Source: Sycobia sp. Sy_11
Taxonomy: Eukaryota; Arthropoda; Insecta; Hymenoptera; Epichrysomallidae
Direction of reading: 5' to 3'
NCBI GenBank assembly: GCA_018907035.1
Contig: JACCIC010000143.1
Span: forward strand, 656,501-720,500
DNA length: 64,000 nt
Under the pieces are notes generated by a model. The model made no database searches and was not told where the DNA came from. It was given only the letters and a program-made list of their open reading frames with translations. Shown in pieces: positions 34,867-48,100 of the stretch. The stretch's first letter is position 1, and every line of letters begins with the position of its first letter. Both the position numbers and the translations under genes were made by a program.

Positions 34867-36070
34867 CGTTTCTCATTATTATCTTTATCCCTTTGGATAG
34901 CTGACTTAGAAATTAGGAAAATTAAGTAGGAGATGAAATGAATTTCTCTAGAGATTTAAATTTCAATCAACTATCATACCACATATATGAGTACACTTTG
35001 AAATATTTTAATTAAAAAAATGCTATAATTACTAAATGATTCGCTTACGTAGAACCAAACTTATTCTTACCTTATGATGTTTTAATCATCGATATATAAC
35101 AACATCAACTGTTTAATCACCTTACTATATCAAATGTATAATAAAATTACTCAATTTATTCAATGATTATCATTTTGTATGCTAAAATATTTATGTAGGA
35201 TAATTTCTAGGATAGATCTAAAAATTACTGTGCATATACGAGCTTAGCAGTTAGTTGTAAAAAAAATATATACCCATTTATTTTGACTACGGATCATATG
35301 TCAATTTGAATTTTAAAGTTTTGAAATCTTACTCATGTATTCAATACTTCGAAGACAATCAATTTTTATTTTATTTCGCTTTCTTCCAGATTTATCTGAA
35401 TAGTTATCATTTAATTAACTTTAATACTACTAATAAATTAATTGCAGTACTATACTTATTAAAACGGCTAGACGATTTTATCCTTTGGCTCTCAAGTCGA
35501 ATATAAAATTTCCGATACATCAGGCAGGATTATTCGATAAAAGATTGATAACATTTTTGAGAACTCTTTTATCTTCCCATAAATTAGAATATTGCGATCA
35601 ATTCAGCAGCTTATTTTAAAGAAAGTAATTTTTTTATAAAACATTTTAAATGTATTTTTTATAAATATAGATTATATGTTACAATAGATTTTATAAAGAT
35701 AGTCTATGAATCTTCCGCAATTAATCTGAAATATTTTATTAAATAATTAAGTAACTTTTAACTGCATATTTATGGACAACCAAGTTTTTATTCCCTATAT
35801 AACTTTCTTAAATCGACAGAGCTGATACTATTGAAATTTCTTTTCTATGCAGTATTTAGATTTCTTAAAGCTTCCATTATTAGAATTTGAGATGATGTTA
35901 TTATCATTAAAAATTACTAAATTGGAGTTGATGTTTTTGAACTAACAATAGCGTATGCTTAAATTACTATGTCGCAGTCAGATAATAATATTATAATTAT
36001 AAATTGCACTTATGTCGACTATTGTAAAATTAATTAATAAATATTTTTATCGGTTTACGGTCTTGATGCA
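34867..36070. other. AT-rich spacer
   Basis: No feature seen. A 66-codon frame at 35306-35506 is composition-driven. Confidence 0.6.
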
Positions 36071-36087
36071 ATAATATATTGTAATAA

Positions 36088-36312
36088 TATCATGACAGTC
36101 AACTGTCTTGGTTCATAATCATTGAACTTAATACTAAAAGTAAAATAAAAATTCAATTCAATTCAAAATTGAAAATAGCAATAAAATGATCTAAATTATA
36201 TGCTAGTAAAGAACAAGCTGACTGTCCCCACCACCTTAGATTGAAATTTACCTTTAATGTCCGACGTTTCGAGTCGCTACGGTTCATCCTCAGGAACTAA
36301 ACTGTTTAAACT
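36088..36312 (-). mobile_element. Penelope-like repeat fragment, copy B
   Basis: Reverse complement of the core plus right arm of copy A. On the minus strand it reads TTTAGTTCCTGAGGATGAAC, CGTAGCG, TCGAAACGTCGGACA and AAAGGT. The arm follows with GGTGGGGACAGTC and ends in a GACAGTC...GTCATG block. The core is over 85% identical to copy A by eye, while the arm is much more diverged. No left arm and no TA array are present, so copy A acquired an extra inverted arm or this copy lost one. Confidence 0.6.
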
Positions 36313-37440
36313 AAAAGTTTGAAACTTCACTCCGACTATAAAATAATAATTAACAATTCTATTTATTGAAAATAAATGGTGAAATTTTTCAGTAATCATT
36401 ATTTAAGATACAACGATGATACTTTCTTCTAAAGTTTTCGAAGAATAACATAACTTATTAGTTATTCACAAAATGCATAAAATATACATAATAATTATTA
36501 TTTATTTAATAAATCGTTACACTTTTAGGCTTAGAAAAAAATTTTTGTGTAATATTTATGAAGTTAAAAGTGATATTTAATCACGTCACGTTCAAAATCA
36601 CAACTTTGACGTAAAGTTTCGGTCTTGTAATGTAAAGGATAATCTAATACTAATGCGTAAATTAATCAGCTACCTGATGAATTTTACTTACTGGAATTGT
36701 CTCACGAGGTACCAATAAACTACTATTCTAGTGATACAATAAAATATACGTACGTCGATATTATAGAAAGAATTTAACGAAAAATTTTGTTTGGAATTGG
36801 AATTTCATTGAAGGGGCGTTTTATAAAAGTATAAAAATTGTATTCTAAAGGATAATCGATCGACAGTCGAATAATTATAAATTATTTACATTGAGATAAA
36901 AATAAATTTTTGTTGAAACAGATCGTCATATAAAGCAATACTTCAATTTTTTAAAGGCCAATTTAGATTAAGTTGAATAGATTTTTCAACTTTAATTATG
37001 AGTCCACAACAACCCATAAATTATTTCAATTATGGCTTTACCGTTTGCCTTGAAAATAGTTTTAATGCATAAGTGCAATCAATGTGCGCATTGTTTAGTA
37101 ATGGTATATTCCTTCATATATAGATATGATAGTTAAAATTTAAGGTCTACAACATAAACACAGACGCGATGTTATTCTACTTACTTGAACTGACGAATGG
37201 GTGAAAACGACTGATCTTGTTACAGGTATACAATTTTACTGATTAAAATATTAATGGAATGTAATATCATACCTTTTATAGACAAGAAAAGCTGTTATAT
37301 CCGATACATGAAATATCCAATATATTTTACATCGGAAATGAACTGCCAGTATAACCGCCGACAAGTTCCATTTGTCGTGATACATTCTAACTTTTCTAAA
37401 GCCCCGTGGGATGAATTACCCATTTCCTCAAATATGTCTT
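36313..37440. other. AT-rich spacer
   Basis: No supported feature. A 65-codon plus-strand frame (37254-37451) begins with a non-ATG codon and has no recognised content. Confidence 0.55.
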
Positions 37441-38170
37441 GTCTTTTGTAGTGCGAATTTACCGTGCAATTCTAGCCTTTTCACGTAACTATCTCTTCCC
37501 CTCTCTTGCTCTTCTTCCCTTATCCTTTCTCGTACTTGTATTTTTCGCCTCTTTCTCTCTCCCAGCCGGACAGCCCTTTAAATAAGTGCACCCCATTTCC
37601 TCGACCGTGCCGCGGTAACCTCCGGCCACCGACTCCCTTCGACGAAAGAGTAAAACCTCGAGCTTCCGGCGCATTATGTTGGGGCGCGAGATAGCCGCGG
37701 AAGCGCACCGAGGAGGTAAAAGCGTGCGCGTCAGAAGTTCCCCCGCTCGTTCCACCCCCTCCTTTTTCCCGTCGGCTTCCTACCACGGATAGCGCGGATG
37801 AGTTTCGTCCGCTCTTTTGATCGAACTATCGGTCGGGCGGGCGCCTTCGCGAGAGACGGAAGAACTCGATTATAAATCCCGCACCCGCTCTCTGTCTTCA
37901 TCCCTTTTCCCTGCCTTCCTTTGGGAGGGCGGCTACGCGTCGGGTCGTTGAGAAATTCATCGGGGCGCTTTCTCGCCAAGTACATCTCGGTATGCTGGGA
38001 AATTTATTGAGGTGTCGTAACGAGGACTGAGAGATGAAAGAATTTGCAACTTTACCGTTGCGAAGTGACTTCGCAAGAAAGAGAGAAAGGGAGATTTTTG
38101 TGGTTCTCAGAACTCCGCCGCACTCCGTTTGTCGCCCGTGAACGTTTCCATGAAGTATGAGTGATGGGTA
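37441..38170. other. GC island
   Basis: Pyrimidine-rich left half (37490-37570), then a CpG-dense centre (37610-37960). Overlapping 62-88 codon frames on both strands. No initiator or splice signal pair is convincing. Confidence 0.45.
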
Positions 38171-39820
38171 TTATAGGCATACGACTAGTACTGAAATAGA
38201 GGAATATTAGAAGGTTTAATCTTTCGGTACTTTATGTAAATAATAGACATTTTGAAGTTTGAAATTGAATAGACATTTTGAAGTTTTGAAAACCATCGGG
38301 AGGATCAATACAACCATTAATATATAAACAGCAATTTTTTTAAAACTTCGTTGACGTTTTGGTCTAGACCAATAGTTGTATACATAAAATCATCATTAAC
38401 ACGTATCAAAGATTTCTATCTGAGCACAATATCTACAGCTATTTTATCTAATTGCGAAATTCACAATTGATTAAGAAAATCGGGATTTGATGATATTTTA
38501 ATATCCATCTGCTAAAAATTTGACTTCCGCAGCTATATCTATGGTACATTAGGCGAAAACCGAACAAAATTTTTGTGTTTGTTATATTCATGACATCATA
38601 CAGTACTACATTTTCCGATTATAAATTAATGCTGGTTTAAAACGAACATTTTTTTATTATTATCATGTATATCAATTTCATTTTACAGTGTTTTAGTTTT
38701 ACTTCGTAAATAGTGGATATTATATATCAATAACTTTATCAACTTTGATGCTTGATTTCTAATAATATGGAAAGTTCTAACCAAGCTAAAAGCGTAACGA
38801 TTATTTCAAACTTTAGCTTGGATTTGATTATGACCATTATGTGTCCTTTGATTTCTAGTAAATCAATTTCTTGCGTAATAGTATTGACGAATGCTTCATT
38901 AGAGATCATTTTCAGTTATGACAAGATGCTAGCATATATACGTGTAGTTATCTGATTATTCTGCTTTACTTTTACAAGTAATACCAAAGTATAAAATAAT
39001 CAATTCAAAATATGTTTAGATTATTGTATTACACTTTACTTGTAATCAGCAAGCATATGATATTATAGCCTTAAGACAACAATGCCTGAAAATGTATGAA
39101 AAACTCACAAAAGATCGATGAATTTCTCTAAATAAAAAATTGATTTATATGGGAAAAGCAAAAATGAATTGAAACAAATGAAACTATGTTTCAAAGAGAA
39201 GGATGGACTCAATATTGTCTTTCTACTAGTCAAAATAAGCAGAAAAACGTGTTCTTTTCGGAATAGAAACGTGTTTTTAGTACATAGTTTTAAATTATGA
39301 TAATTCAAAATTTTCACGTGTTAGAGTAACTTTGTAATTGAATTTTGGATCTGTTGTAAAAATACTATGATAAATAATGTATCGAAATCAGACGGTGATC
39401 AAAATGAAATACTGTTGTATCCTTTAATTATATACATAAATGTAAAATTAATAAAAGAAAATAAATGAAACAAATTAAAAAATAATCCGTAGAGCTCAGA
39501 GAAACTTTTTTGCTATAATGAAGATGTTAACATTTTATATTATATATTTAATATAAAAACTCTATACAATAACAACAATGTACATTATTTATCAAATGAG
39601 TTATTGTATTATTAATGTTATATAAGTAAACAATTATAGTTGTGTAAAGCAACTATAAGCGAAAAAAACTTGTAAAATAAATATATTAAAACTTTTTTAC
39701 TGGCCTTATCAGTATTAAGATCGCCTTTCAAAAGGAAAACCATTGCGAAGAGAGAAAAGTTGAAAAGTCGGAAATACGGTAAACATCTTTAATATCTACA
39801 TATTCGTCATTGGAAAAAAG
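38171..39820. other. AT-rich spacer
   Basis: Near its left end the words AGACATTTTGAAGTTT.GAAA appear twice in succession (38247-38290), a 27-30 bp tandem duplication. Otherwise featureless. Confidence 0.55.
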
Positions 39821-39824
39821 TCAG

Positions 39825-40105
39825 AAAAATAGAGAGGAGGGCGCACCTCCGGACTCTCATTTCCTATTTCCGACTTTCTTATTTCATTAATACTTCCCTC
39901 CGAGGCTTTCGTATGCTCGCCTCGCGTACAGACGAACCTCGCTTGCCCGTCCTAGTGGCTGCAGAAAACGAAAAATAGACGGAGTAGCGGGTGGGCGGTG
40001 AGGGGGGGGGCGTCTTCTGAAGGTGGGACATGGAGTTTAAGTTATAGTCTGAGCGGGGCCATCTCCTTCCAATCCGATTATACTGGTCGTTACAACTTTT
40101 CCGCG

Positions 40106-40154
<49 letters not shown>

Positions 40155-40490
40155 CGTCCCTTCTTCCCGCTTCCGCGCCGAGTTGGCCTGCTTCCACTCG
40201 CCGCTGTAGACGCTCGACGTCTACCCCGGGGAGGCGGTTTACCCATTCGATCTCCTCTCGTGTTTTTCTCATTAACATAGTTTTCCGGCTTGCGCCAAAT
40301 TATGCATCCGCACGGAGCCTGGAGCCCGATCGCCCGTCTCTCGGGGAATTTCCCGCTCGAAAATTTCACCTGCAGCTACACGGAGCCCGATCTTGGCCCG
40401 AGTTGATATAAATTTCTCGTGAACGCCCGTTTCGTCTTTTCCACGTGCTCCGATGCAAAAACTAGGATGGTCTCAAAGTCTGATTCCCCG
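39825..40490. other. GC island with CT tract
   Basis: CpG-rich with a G9 run at 40002-40010 and the CT array. The 137-codon plus-strand frame (39998-40411) passes through the CT tract and has no domain. Confidence 0.45.
40107..40156. repeat. CT microsatellite
   Basis: About 20 CT units ending in CTTTCTCTCC. Confidence 0.93.
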
Positions 40491-40629
40491 AGTGCTACAT
40501 GAAAAGTACCTTAACGAAACCGTGACGTGAAGAGTTGTAAGTAATTGTAGAGGTTCAACTGATTTGGCTCTAACCTTTAGATAATATAATTAATTTTTAT
40601 TTTTTTATATTTACTTTTATTTTATATTG

Positions 40630-40667
<38 letters not shown>

Positions 40668-40671
40668 TTTA
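40630..40671. repeat. TA microsatellite followed by a T run
   Basis: About 15 TA units followed by about 13 T. Confidence 0.93.
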
Positions 40672-41027
40672 ATGAAAAATTATTTACAGTACGTGCTATT
40701 GTTTAATATTGATGCGTTAAGTAGAGTGAAATAATTCTTTTATATTCTGTAGAAATTTGAAAGCGTGAAAATATATGAATAACGCATGTAAAATTGGTAC
40801 TTGACTATTACATCAGTGCGCTATTATCGAGTATTCATGATAATAGTGTGAGAATAATTAACAACTAAATTCTAAGAATATAGAGGAAACAGAAGAGATT
40901 TATGCATGTTCGCAGGAATCAACAATTTAGTCATTAAACTGCATGCATCAGCAGTTATATGATGTGCTATCAACAGCGTAAAAATACAGATTGATTTATA
41001 TAAATGTTTCATAACTTAGCAAAAATT

Positions 41028-41030
<3 letters not shown>

Positions 41031-41066
<36 letters not shown>
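41031..41066. repeat. GA microsatellite
   Basis: 18 GA units in AT-rich surroundings, one of the few GA tracts outside a GC island. Confidence 0.95.
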
Positions 41067-41070
<4 letters not shown>

Positions 41071-41654
41071 AATAATATATATGAATAAAGTGTAATGAAT
41101 TACATTGTATTATAGAAAGAATATGTGTGTATGTGAATACATTGACAGATAGTCAGATTGATAAATAGATAGATAGATCAAGATAGAGACAATGTAAGAA
41201 TATATCTTCAAACTTTTAAGATTTATATAATAAATTGGGTCTTGATCATAATTGAATCACCTTTATTAATACATTTTTTTATTAATAAAATTCAATTAAA
41301 AATAGTTTGCCATATTACTGAAGAATTGCCAAACTATTTCCATGCAAAGGTATGAATATTTTTTATACGTTGAACATGTTGCTACATATGCTTTCCTTTT
41401 GAAGTTAACCTTTCGTACAGAATTCCCAAAGAGATATTTAAATAATAATTTAAAAATAATGTATAATTTCATTATTATTAGAGATGATTATATACGAAAA
41501 ACACACAAATAATATTGGAAAAGAGGTATAGAAGTAAAAGGAAGAGTAGTTGCATTCTTTGTTGATTTAGGCGATTCATTAATGATATTGTTAAATTAAA
41601 CTTTTGAAGAAAAAATAGTCCGCCACGAAGTATAAATATCATATATAATACACA

Positions 41655-42560
41655 TGCGCATATCTATCAGAGTACTATAGCTGCGTATAAATCCCGCTGG
41701 GCGTTTGCATATATTTCTCTGGGAAATTAATTTCCTTCCACGAATCGCCCTCGGGAGCAGTGGAGCGCGCACGTGTGGCGCAGATCGTACAGTCGCGGAA
41801 GCAACGCTATGGCAACTAATACGCGGCCCTGATTTCGGATCTATATATGTCTAGGAAGGCAAGTCAAATTCGTGCTCGGACCAAGGGTCGGGCGAGATTA
41901 TCGACGAAGTCTTCGCTGCCCGGGCCAGGGACTGACGATTCCGCGCATCCTCGCGCACGTGCCGCGTGTGTCGGACGCAAATACCGAATAAAAATGCGGC
42001 GCAAACATCGCCGCGTGCGCGCGCGCGCCTTCGAGCGAAGGCTGTATAGACTTGTCGGCGGGGGAGGGCTAGGCGTCGCGGCGACCGCGAATGTCGAGCG
42101 ACGGGCAATGAAATCTTATGCGGGCGGCGATCAATGGGAAATTTCGTAATTAAGCCGATGCGCCCCCGTCCGCGTCGGGAGATCTTGCATATTTGAAAGG
42201 GCGCGCCGACGGACCGCGAGGGAGGGGGCGCCGGCGTACGTGCGCGCCTCCACGGTTTAGAGAGCCCCTGGGCGGGCGTATTCCCGTCAATTCGTAATCG
42301 CGCTACCCCGGAGTTTGAGAGGCGTGCGGGGGGGGGGGGGCTTTCGTGGATTGAACCTGCAGGGAAGAAATATTTATTCCCTCTTCCGAGCCGATGAAAT
42401 TCTTTTGTAATCCGAACGGACGAAAAAAGTAGGTTGCAGGAGTGGCTCGTAACGATGTCCTAAATTATTCTATTACTTGGCCGGCTACGCTGGATTCGTT
42501 AGTTGAAACGTTCGAAGAAAATTCGCGGAGTATTATAGCGCGATTCTGCGATACCCCTTC
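41655..42560. other. GC island, strongly CpG-dense
   Basis: Very high CpG from 41750 to 42320, with clustered CGCGCG near 42013-42030 and a G13 run at 42328-42340. A plus-strand ATG frame of 100 codons (41847-42149) is Arg-rich and overlaps a minus-strand 85-codon frame. Neither has a recognised domain. Confidence 0.5.
42328..42340. repeat. G homopolymer run
   Basis: 13 consecutive G, a strong candidate for quadruplex-type structure and for assembly length error. Confidence 0.85.
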
Positions 42561-44060
42561 ATAGTCTCTTAAATGTGAACTACATATTTTTAACTGTATA
42601 CTTGACAGATGAAATTTCTAACTCTTATAATTACATTGATTGTTTAAGGAATAACTTTGTTCACTAAAGTGTTTTTTTAACTTTTAGAGGAGTTATGTGT
42701 AAATTACAAGAAAGAGCAATCGAATATGGGTTATGAATTTAGGGCAGATTGAGTGAAATAAATTTACTCACCTTCAAAATGAGCCCTGATGGGTAAGGTG
42801 CAACGCCAGAACTTAATGCGGATTGTTGAAATTTAATTATTAAAATTAGAAGTAAAATGTACTTTGCTTGAGACAACGTAAATATTTGGTTCTAAACGCT
42901 TGCAAAGTTCATTTGAGAGCTGCACCTGGATTTACTTCGTTTGATTTGAAACAAATCAATGAACCAAATATGCAACTCGGATTTTTTACAAAATTATTGA
43001 TAAAATATAATAGAAAGTTTTGCTAATATATTGGTTTTAGACCAACATAGTTCTATTATACATTTTACTTCTTTTTATGAACAATATTATAACATTATTG
43101 TATTATTTTTTTTAATTCTTATTTAAATTGAATGATTTTGAACTGCTAATAAGAATTGATCCTCCTTATGAATGAAAGTCTCAAATCCAATTCATTGATA
43201 TATTACTCAATTGGATTACTATAAATTCATTCAATAAATTAAATAAACCGTTTTTTAAGTCACTGTATAATATATATTCATAATTCATTATACAGTATAC
43301 AGTAAGCTAAGTTCTTGTGCGTTAGCCAAAGTATTTTATAAAGTAACGATTTTATTCCAAGTATGCAACTTATTAAAAACGATTCGGGTTCTTTTTCGAT
43401 CCATTTTTAGGTTCTAATTTATTTATAATCAATAAATATTTTCAATGTTAATTTATTGAAATTGATACAATACTAGTATCAATTCCGGAATTCTGATACA
43501 AATCACAAAAAACAATTTAATTCCACGTTTTTCACGTTTCAAAATGCAAAAAAAATAAATATTTAAATATTGTTTTGAAATTCTAAAATTTTGAAATTTG
43601 ATTTTTAAATTTATTAAGTAGAAAATTTTCATTCAATGACAAACATTAATTAGTAATGTTTTATTAACAATAAAATGAAATATAAAATGAACGGTTAATG
43701 AACTAAATTACTCTGAGCCTTAAGGGTATTATAATTGTGGAATTATATAGCAATACAAAAAAATACTTATTACAGTTATGGAATGTCTAAACTATACAAG
43801 GTCTATTTCAAAAGTTCCCATTTCCAATGAAAACACAATAATAAATTATTTTTTAGAGATCTGCCTGTTATTTTTCGAATTCATTGTACAATGTGTTACA
43901 TAAGATTTATGCATGAAATAATGAATTAAGTGATGGGTTCATTGTTTAACGCAATCTTTATCTTCCTTGCACATATATCGCTGGAAACTTGTGACATTTT
44001 GACGGGTAAATAACAGACAAAACGTCGACAGCGAATGAAGAAAACAAAAACACGTCAAAG
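42561..44060. other. AT-rich spacer
   Basis: Nothing seen beyond AT low complexity (for example 43070-43100 and 43540-43620). Confidence 0.6.
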
Positions 44061-45030
44061 TAATTCTTAGTGATCTCACTTGCGGATGCCTATATATACA
44101 GACGAGTGCGGGTGATTGATATCGTCGAAAACGAACGCGCCGATAGCAGTGCTCGCGGTGGTCGCTTTTCGCTCTCGCGATTCGGCGGGAAAAAAGCGGT
44201 GCCGACTCTCCGGTAGCTTTTTATATTCCATATATATCAAAGCATGGGTGCGCGTGGCATGAAAAGAAGACCCCGAAAAAAACCCCCAATAATCGCGAGC
44301 CCGCAATTGCAGAGGATACGGAATGAGAGAGAGAGAGAGAGAAGAGAGACGGGGGATGAAATGTAGGGGGATGGGCAGGAGATCCAGGCCGGTCATTTCG
44401 TTTGCAACCTTCCGGCGGACGGTCGGTTTTCAATCAGGCTAATTGCACTTCGATCAAGCCCAAGTTCCACCGCCCGCTCTCGACTCGCGGAGGAGAGCCT
44501 CCTCAGCTCCCTCCTTCGCCCTTCGCAAATGACAATGGACGGCAGCGGTGCTCGACGAGGGTTGGGGGGCGTTCGCTCCTTCCGGAAATTGAAAAGCGCC
44601 GATGCAGCCACCGAGGCGGAGGTCGACTAGATGTTACAGTGCACGGCCGCGATCAGCCTCGCCGGGGCGCATCGGCGCTGGAAATCGCAACGCAGACGCG
44701 ATGAGACACTACCCCAGCGTGGAAGGAAGTGCGGTCGAGGGGGGCGGAGAGGAGACAGGGCGGAGGTAACGCCGCGAGGGATGACGCGTCGGCCAAGGAG
44801 AGAAATGGCGAGCGTGACGGACAGCGGCAATGGAGCGAGGCGGGTTTACGCGGTCGCGAAGGTCCGAGGGCGGACGGGAGTCGGGGAGGCGGCGAGACAG
44901 AGACAAAGGGGGTCGAGGCGGCAGCGCAGGTGCAGCGCGTATCTAGCAGGATCCGCCAGGGAGGTCGCTCGGAAGATCTGGCTCGGAAGTACCGATTTCG
45001 AGAAATTCCTAGCTGAAATCGTTCGATAAG
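44061..45030. other. GC island with GA tract
   Basis: One of the GC-richest stretches in the window. Contains a GA microsatellite (44325-44350) and purine-rich plus-strand sequence at 44700-44960. At least nine overlapping frames up to 132 codons occur on both strands, which is what GC-rich, stop-poor DNA produces by chance. Confidence 0.5.
44325..44350. repeat. GA microsatellite
   Basis: About 11 GA units inside the GC island. Confidence 0.9.
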
Positions 45031-45445
45031 GTCATCGCTGCATGTCAATCTTTGAGCGTCGCAGTTTCGAACAGTATAGACATAATAGCTTAACTTCAGC
45101 CGTTGTAAATTGTCTTAGCAATCCGCATATAGTTTTCTAAATGTTCTTCTTAGCTTGTTCTAAGTTCTTTCCAGACCCTATACCGCTGTTTCCAGCTAAG
45201 AAAGAATGAATTATTTCAAAATTTTCGAATAAGGCATTCGGATTGCAAGTCAATTATTCTTATTTTACAATTATTTCATATATTAATCATATATATATAA
45301 TATCAGTCAAAATTCATTTAATTATTTTTTAAAAGATTTAATAGCGTCATATGTCACGTGCAAATAAATAACAAATGGAATAATTGAAATTATACAAAAG
45401 TATGGCATTGGCATTTAAAGGTACGCGTACAAATTTAAAATTCTA
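45031..45445. other. AT-rich spacer
   Basis: Nothing recognised. Confidence 0.55.
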
Positions 45446-46225
45446 GTATGAATTCAGTTTTTCAAGATGAAGATTCAAGCTCTTGGGACCCGGATCTCGA
45501 ACGTGGAATGCGTGGGCATTCGTTGTACGCGCGATCTACCTGCGAACGAAGCGATAGAAGACTCAGTGATAACAGAAACATCCCCTCGGACGCACGAGCC
45601 GGGGAAAAAGCCGGCCCCCGCGCAAAACGGACAAGCGCCGAAAAACAGCTACACGGATACGGGGCGGATGCGCAGTGAGTCGGGCATTCGAGGCCCGGGG
45701 CGCATACGCTGGCACGTACAGATGCGGCTTCCGCGCGCTGCTGTATCGCTCGAGAAGCCCCGAAATTCTTCGGCCAACTTCCCGGCTGATGCGACGGCGG
45801 CGGGATCGGCACCGAGTCCTCCCCCGCCCTCCGTCGCCAAACTTGCGCGGGCGTCGCGCCGCGTTCTTTCCGGCCGGATGCGCTCGGCAGACGCGCGCGC
45901 GGCGCCGTCCCCGGTCGCCGCAGCAGTCGCGGCCGCGAGGAAGAAAAAGTTCGAAATTTATTTGACCCACGGAGCGTGAACTCGAGCCCTCTCGACTCTT
46001 ATTTAACATTTTTTCAGCCCCCTTCTGTCGCCGCCGGCTTGTGTTCTTTGGCCCTGAAACGGCTGGCGCGCGGATTTTCTCGAATTTTTTCCTCGAGAGC
46101 TCGACGATCGGTATTTTTTGGAGATCGTATAATGTTCGCATAAAGTTTCGGTTTTATTGCCCAATCGATCACTGCGCTTGAATGTGCGCGAAAATAGTTC
46201 GGGATTTCATAGCTCGAGAACAATG
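45446..46225. other. GC island
   Basis: CpG-dense, with frames of 170 codons (plus, 45467-45979, ATG start) and 192 codons (minus, 45563-46141) overlapping over most of their length. Both are Ala, Arg, Pro and Ser-rich with no domain. Because they oppose each other, at most one could be real and probably neither is. Confidence 0.5.
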
Positions 46226-46765
46226 CTTCCCTCTAGCATTCTGTTATTGGACTAGAAATCAAGTTATAGTAAGTCCGATAAAAAATTAATTCCCATATGC
46301 GTAGGCGCGTGCGTGCGCGCGTGTGTGTACACATATTTAAAGTTAAAGTAATTTTATACTTAAGTCGAAGTTTATTTTATACTTCAACTAAACAATGTTT
46401 TTCTATTTCAGATGCTTTATTAAATGTAGCCACTGTATATGTTAGTATTAAAAGATATCGAACAGTTGACTGCGAGTCAATGATTTCCAAGTCAGAGGAG
46501 AACGAAATCTTTATCGGAGCTGACTAAATGTTTTTCTCGATTTTTTTCTTGGCCTGGTATTCTTAACTTTACGACCGCTATTTTTATGCCTTATAAATCC
46601 AGCGAAATATTACTTTATATGGTTTTTAAATTTTTCAAAGCATATTCTCGAAATCGTACCTTCTATATACTATAATATACGATCTACTATTGATGCGAAT
46701 ACGTAAACTGTTTATTGCATCTAGTATATAAAAACTTATTTTCATTTATATTTATTATATTCTTT

Positions 46766-46809
<44 letters not shown>

Positions 46810-48100
46810 AGCACAACTAAAATTGTAGATTATCCTTTGTATAATGAAAATAGTAAAAAGATTTTGAATAAATTGTTTATTCAATATTACTGTTTATAGT
46901 AATGATACATAGTTAATATTATGTTGACGTTATATTAATATTATTGGTATGATAAATATAAACCCTAATTTGTTATTTGGATAGAATATTCTCTTGAAAA
47001 ACAAAGATAATCATTTACTATCAGATACTATAATCTTCTACTATTTATTTTAAAATCATTAAATGTTTGACAATAATTTCAAATATTTTATAACTTTGAA
47101 CATTTATTCGAACATTTCATCTGCATTAAAACACCTCGGTTTGGCATAATAAAGTGTACATAGATCTGTTGAAAGTTTATCCTCGTGGGAAATTCAGATT
47201 CGACCGCGATGCCGAAAATTTTCAAATATATGATATGTAATTAACGGCATCGACTTATAATACATTCAGAAGGAGACGGAAATGGAACTTCATTCGATGA
47301 ATCTCAAGAACTGCCCATTTAGCCCATTAATAAATTCATTCAAACCATATTCTAGACGCTAATTCTCAATGACATACCATCAGTGAGAATGCATACTATT
47401 TCACCATGCTTTGTTTTTTTAAACAAAAATCCAAATTCTTTCAGTCTTGAAATCTTGTTTATTTCATTGTGCAAATATTTCATTAAGTATGATTCGAACA
47501 GCGTCTTTTGTATAAAAGAAAAATAAAACAATTTATACTTTATTTTATAATAATCTAAGTGAAATTTCCGTTCTTATAAATATTGGCAAATATCGTAATA
47601 AATCGAAATAATATTTAAAAATTCGCAAGATCGCAATGGATTTCATAAATTAAATAAGATAAACATCATATTTCAAAGTAATATATGAATAAACAGGTGT
47701 ACTGGATCCACTGGGTCCGCTCCTTAATAAAATGAAATAATCGAAATGACTCGTAGAATGACAGCACAAAGAATAAATGCCAAATTCCATTAAGGGAAAC
47801 GGCCAAGTGATAAATAATTTGTAACGGACGAAATATATCTCTTTTTAACAGTACTTTATTATAATTTTGAATTTCAAGTAATTTTTTCTGTCATTTAACG
47901 TTACTCTATGCTCCAACTTGTTAGTAATTAATAAGCTGACCTTGGCTTTATTAAAGTATACCGTCGAAGAGTTTTAGTAATTTATGCAAATGCAACTCAA
48001 GAAACGTTATAAAAATTCTGAATAATAAAACAAGATCGTTACGATTTTGGAATGTGCCGCCAATGATAAATCTTCATTCCAATCGAATTATTTAAATTCC
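46226..48100. other. AT-rich spacer
   Basis: Includes a CG/TG run at 46305-46330 and the TA array at 46767-46807. GC-intermediate, low-complexity-free stretches at 47165-47290 and 47750-47840 could be conserved non-coding sequence. No exon supported. Confidence 0.5.
46767..46807. repeat. TA microsatellite
   Basis: About 20 TA units. Confidence 0.95.

Larger units (their letters stand above)
40491..41650. other. AT-rich spacer with microsatellites
   Basis: Holds a TA array with a following T run (40630-40671), a GA array (41031-41066) and a short GATA-type repeat (41160-41182). No coding signal. Confidence 0.6.

Noticed and set aside
38898..38920. Resemblance to bantam (GAGATCATTTT)
   Set aside because: Eleven matching bases followed by mismatch, with no hairpin. 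Expected by chance when many microRNAs are considered.
40800..40825. Resemblance to miR-12 (TATTACATCAG)
   Set aside because: The 5' seed does not match and no foldback was found.
45467..46141. Opposing 170- and 192-codon frames
   Set aside because: Both lie in stop-poor GC-rich DNA and overlap on opposite strands, with Ala/Arg/Pro/Ser composition and no recognised motif.
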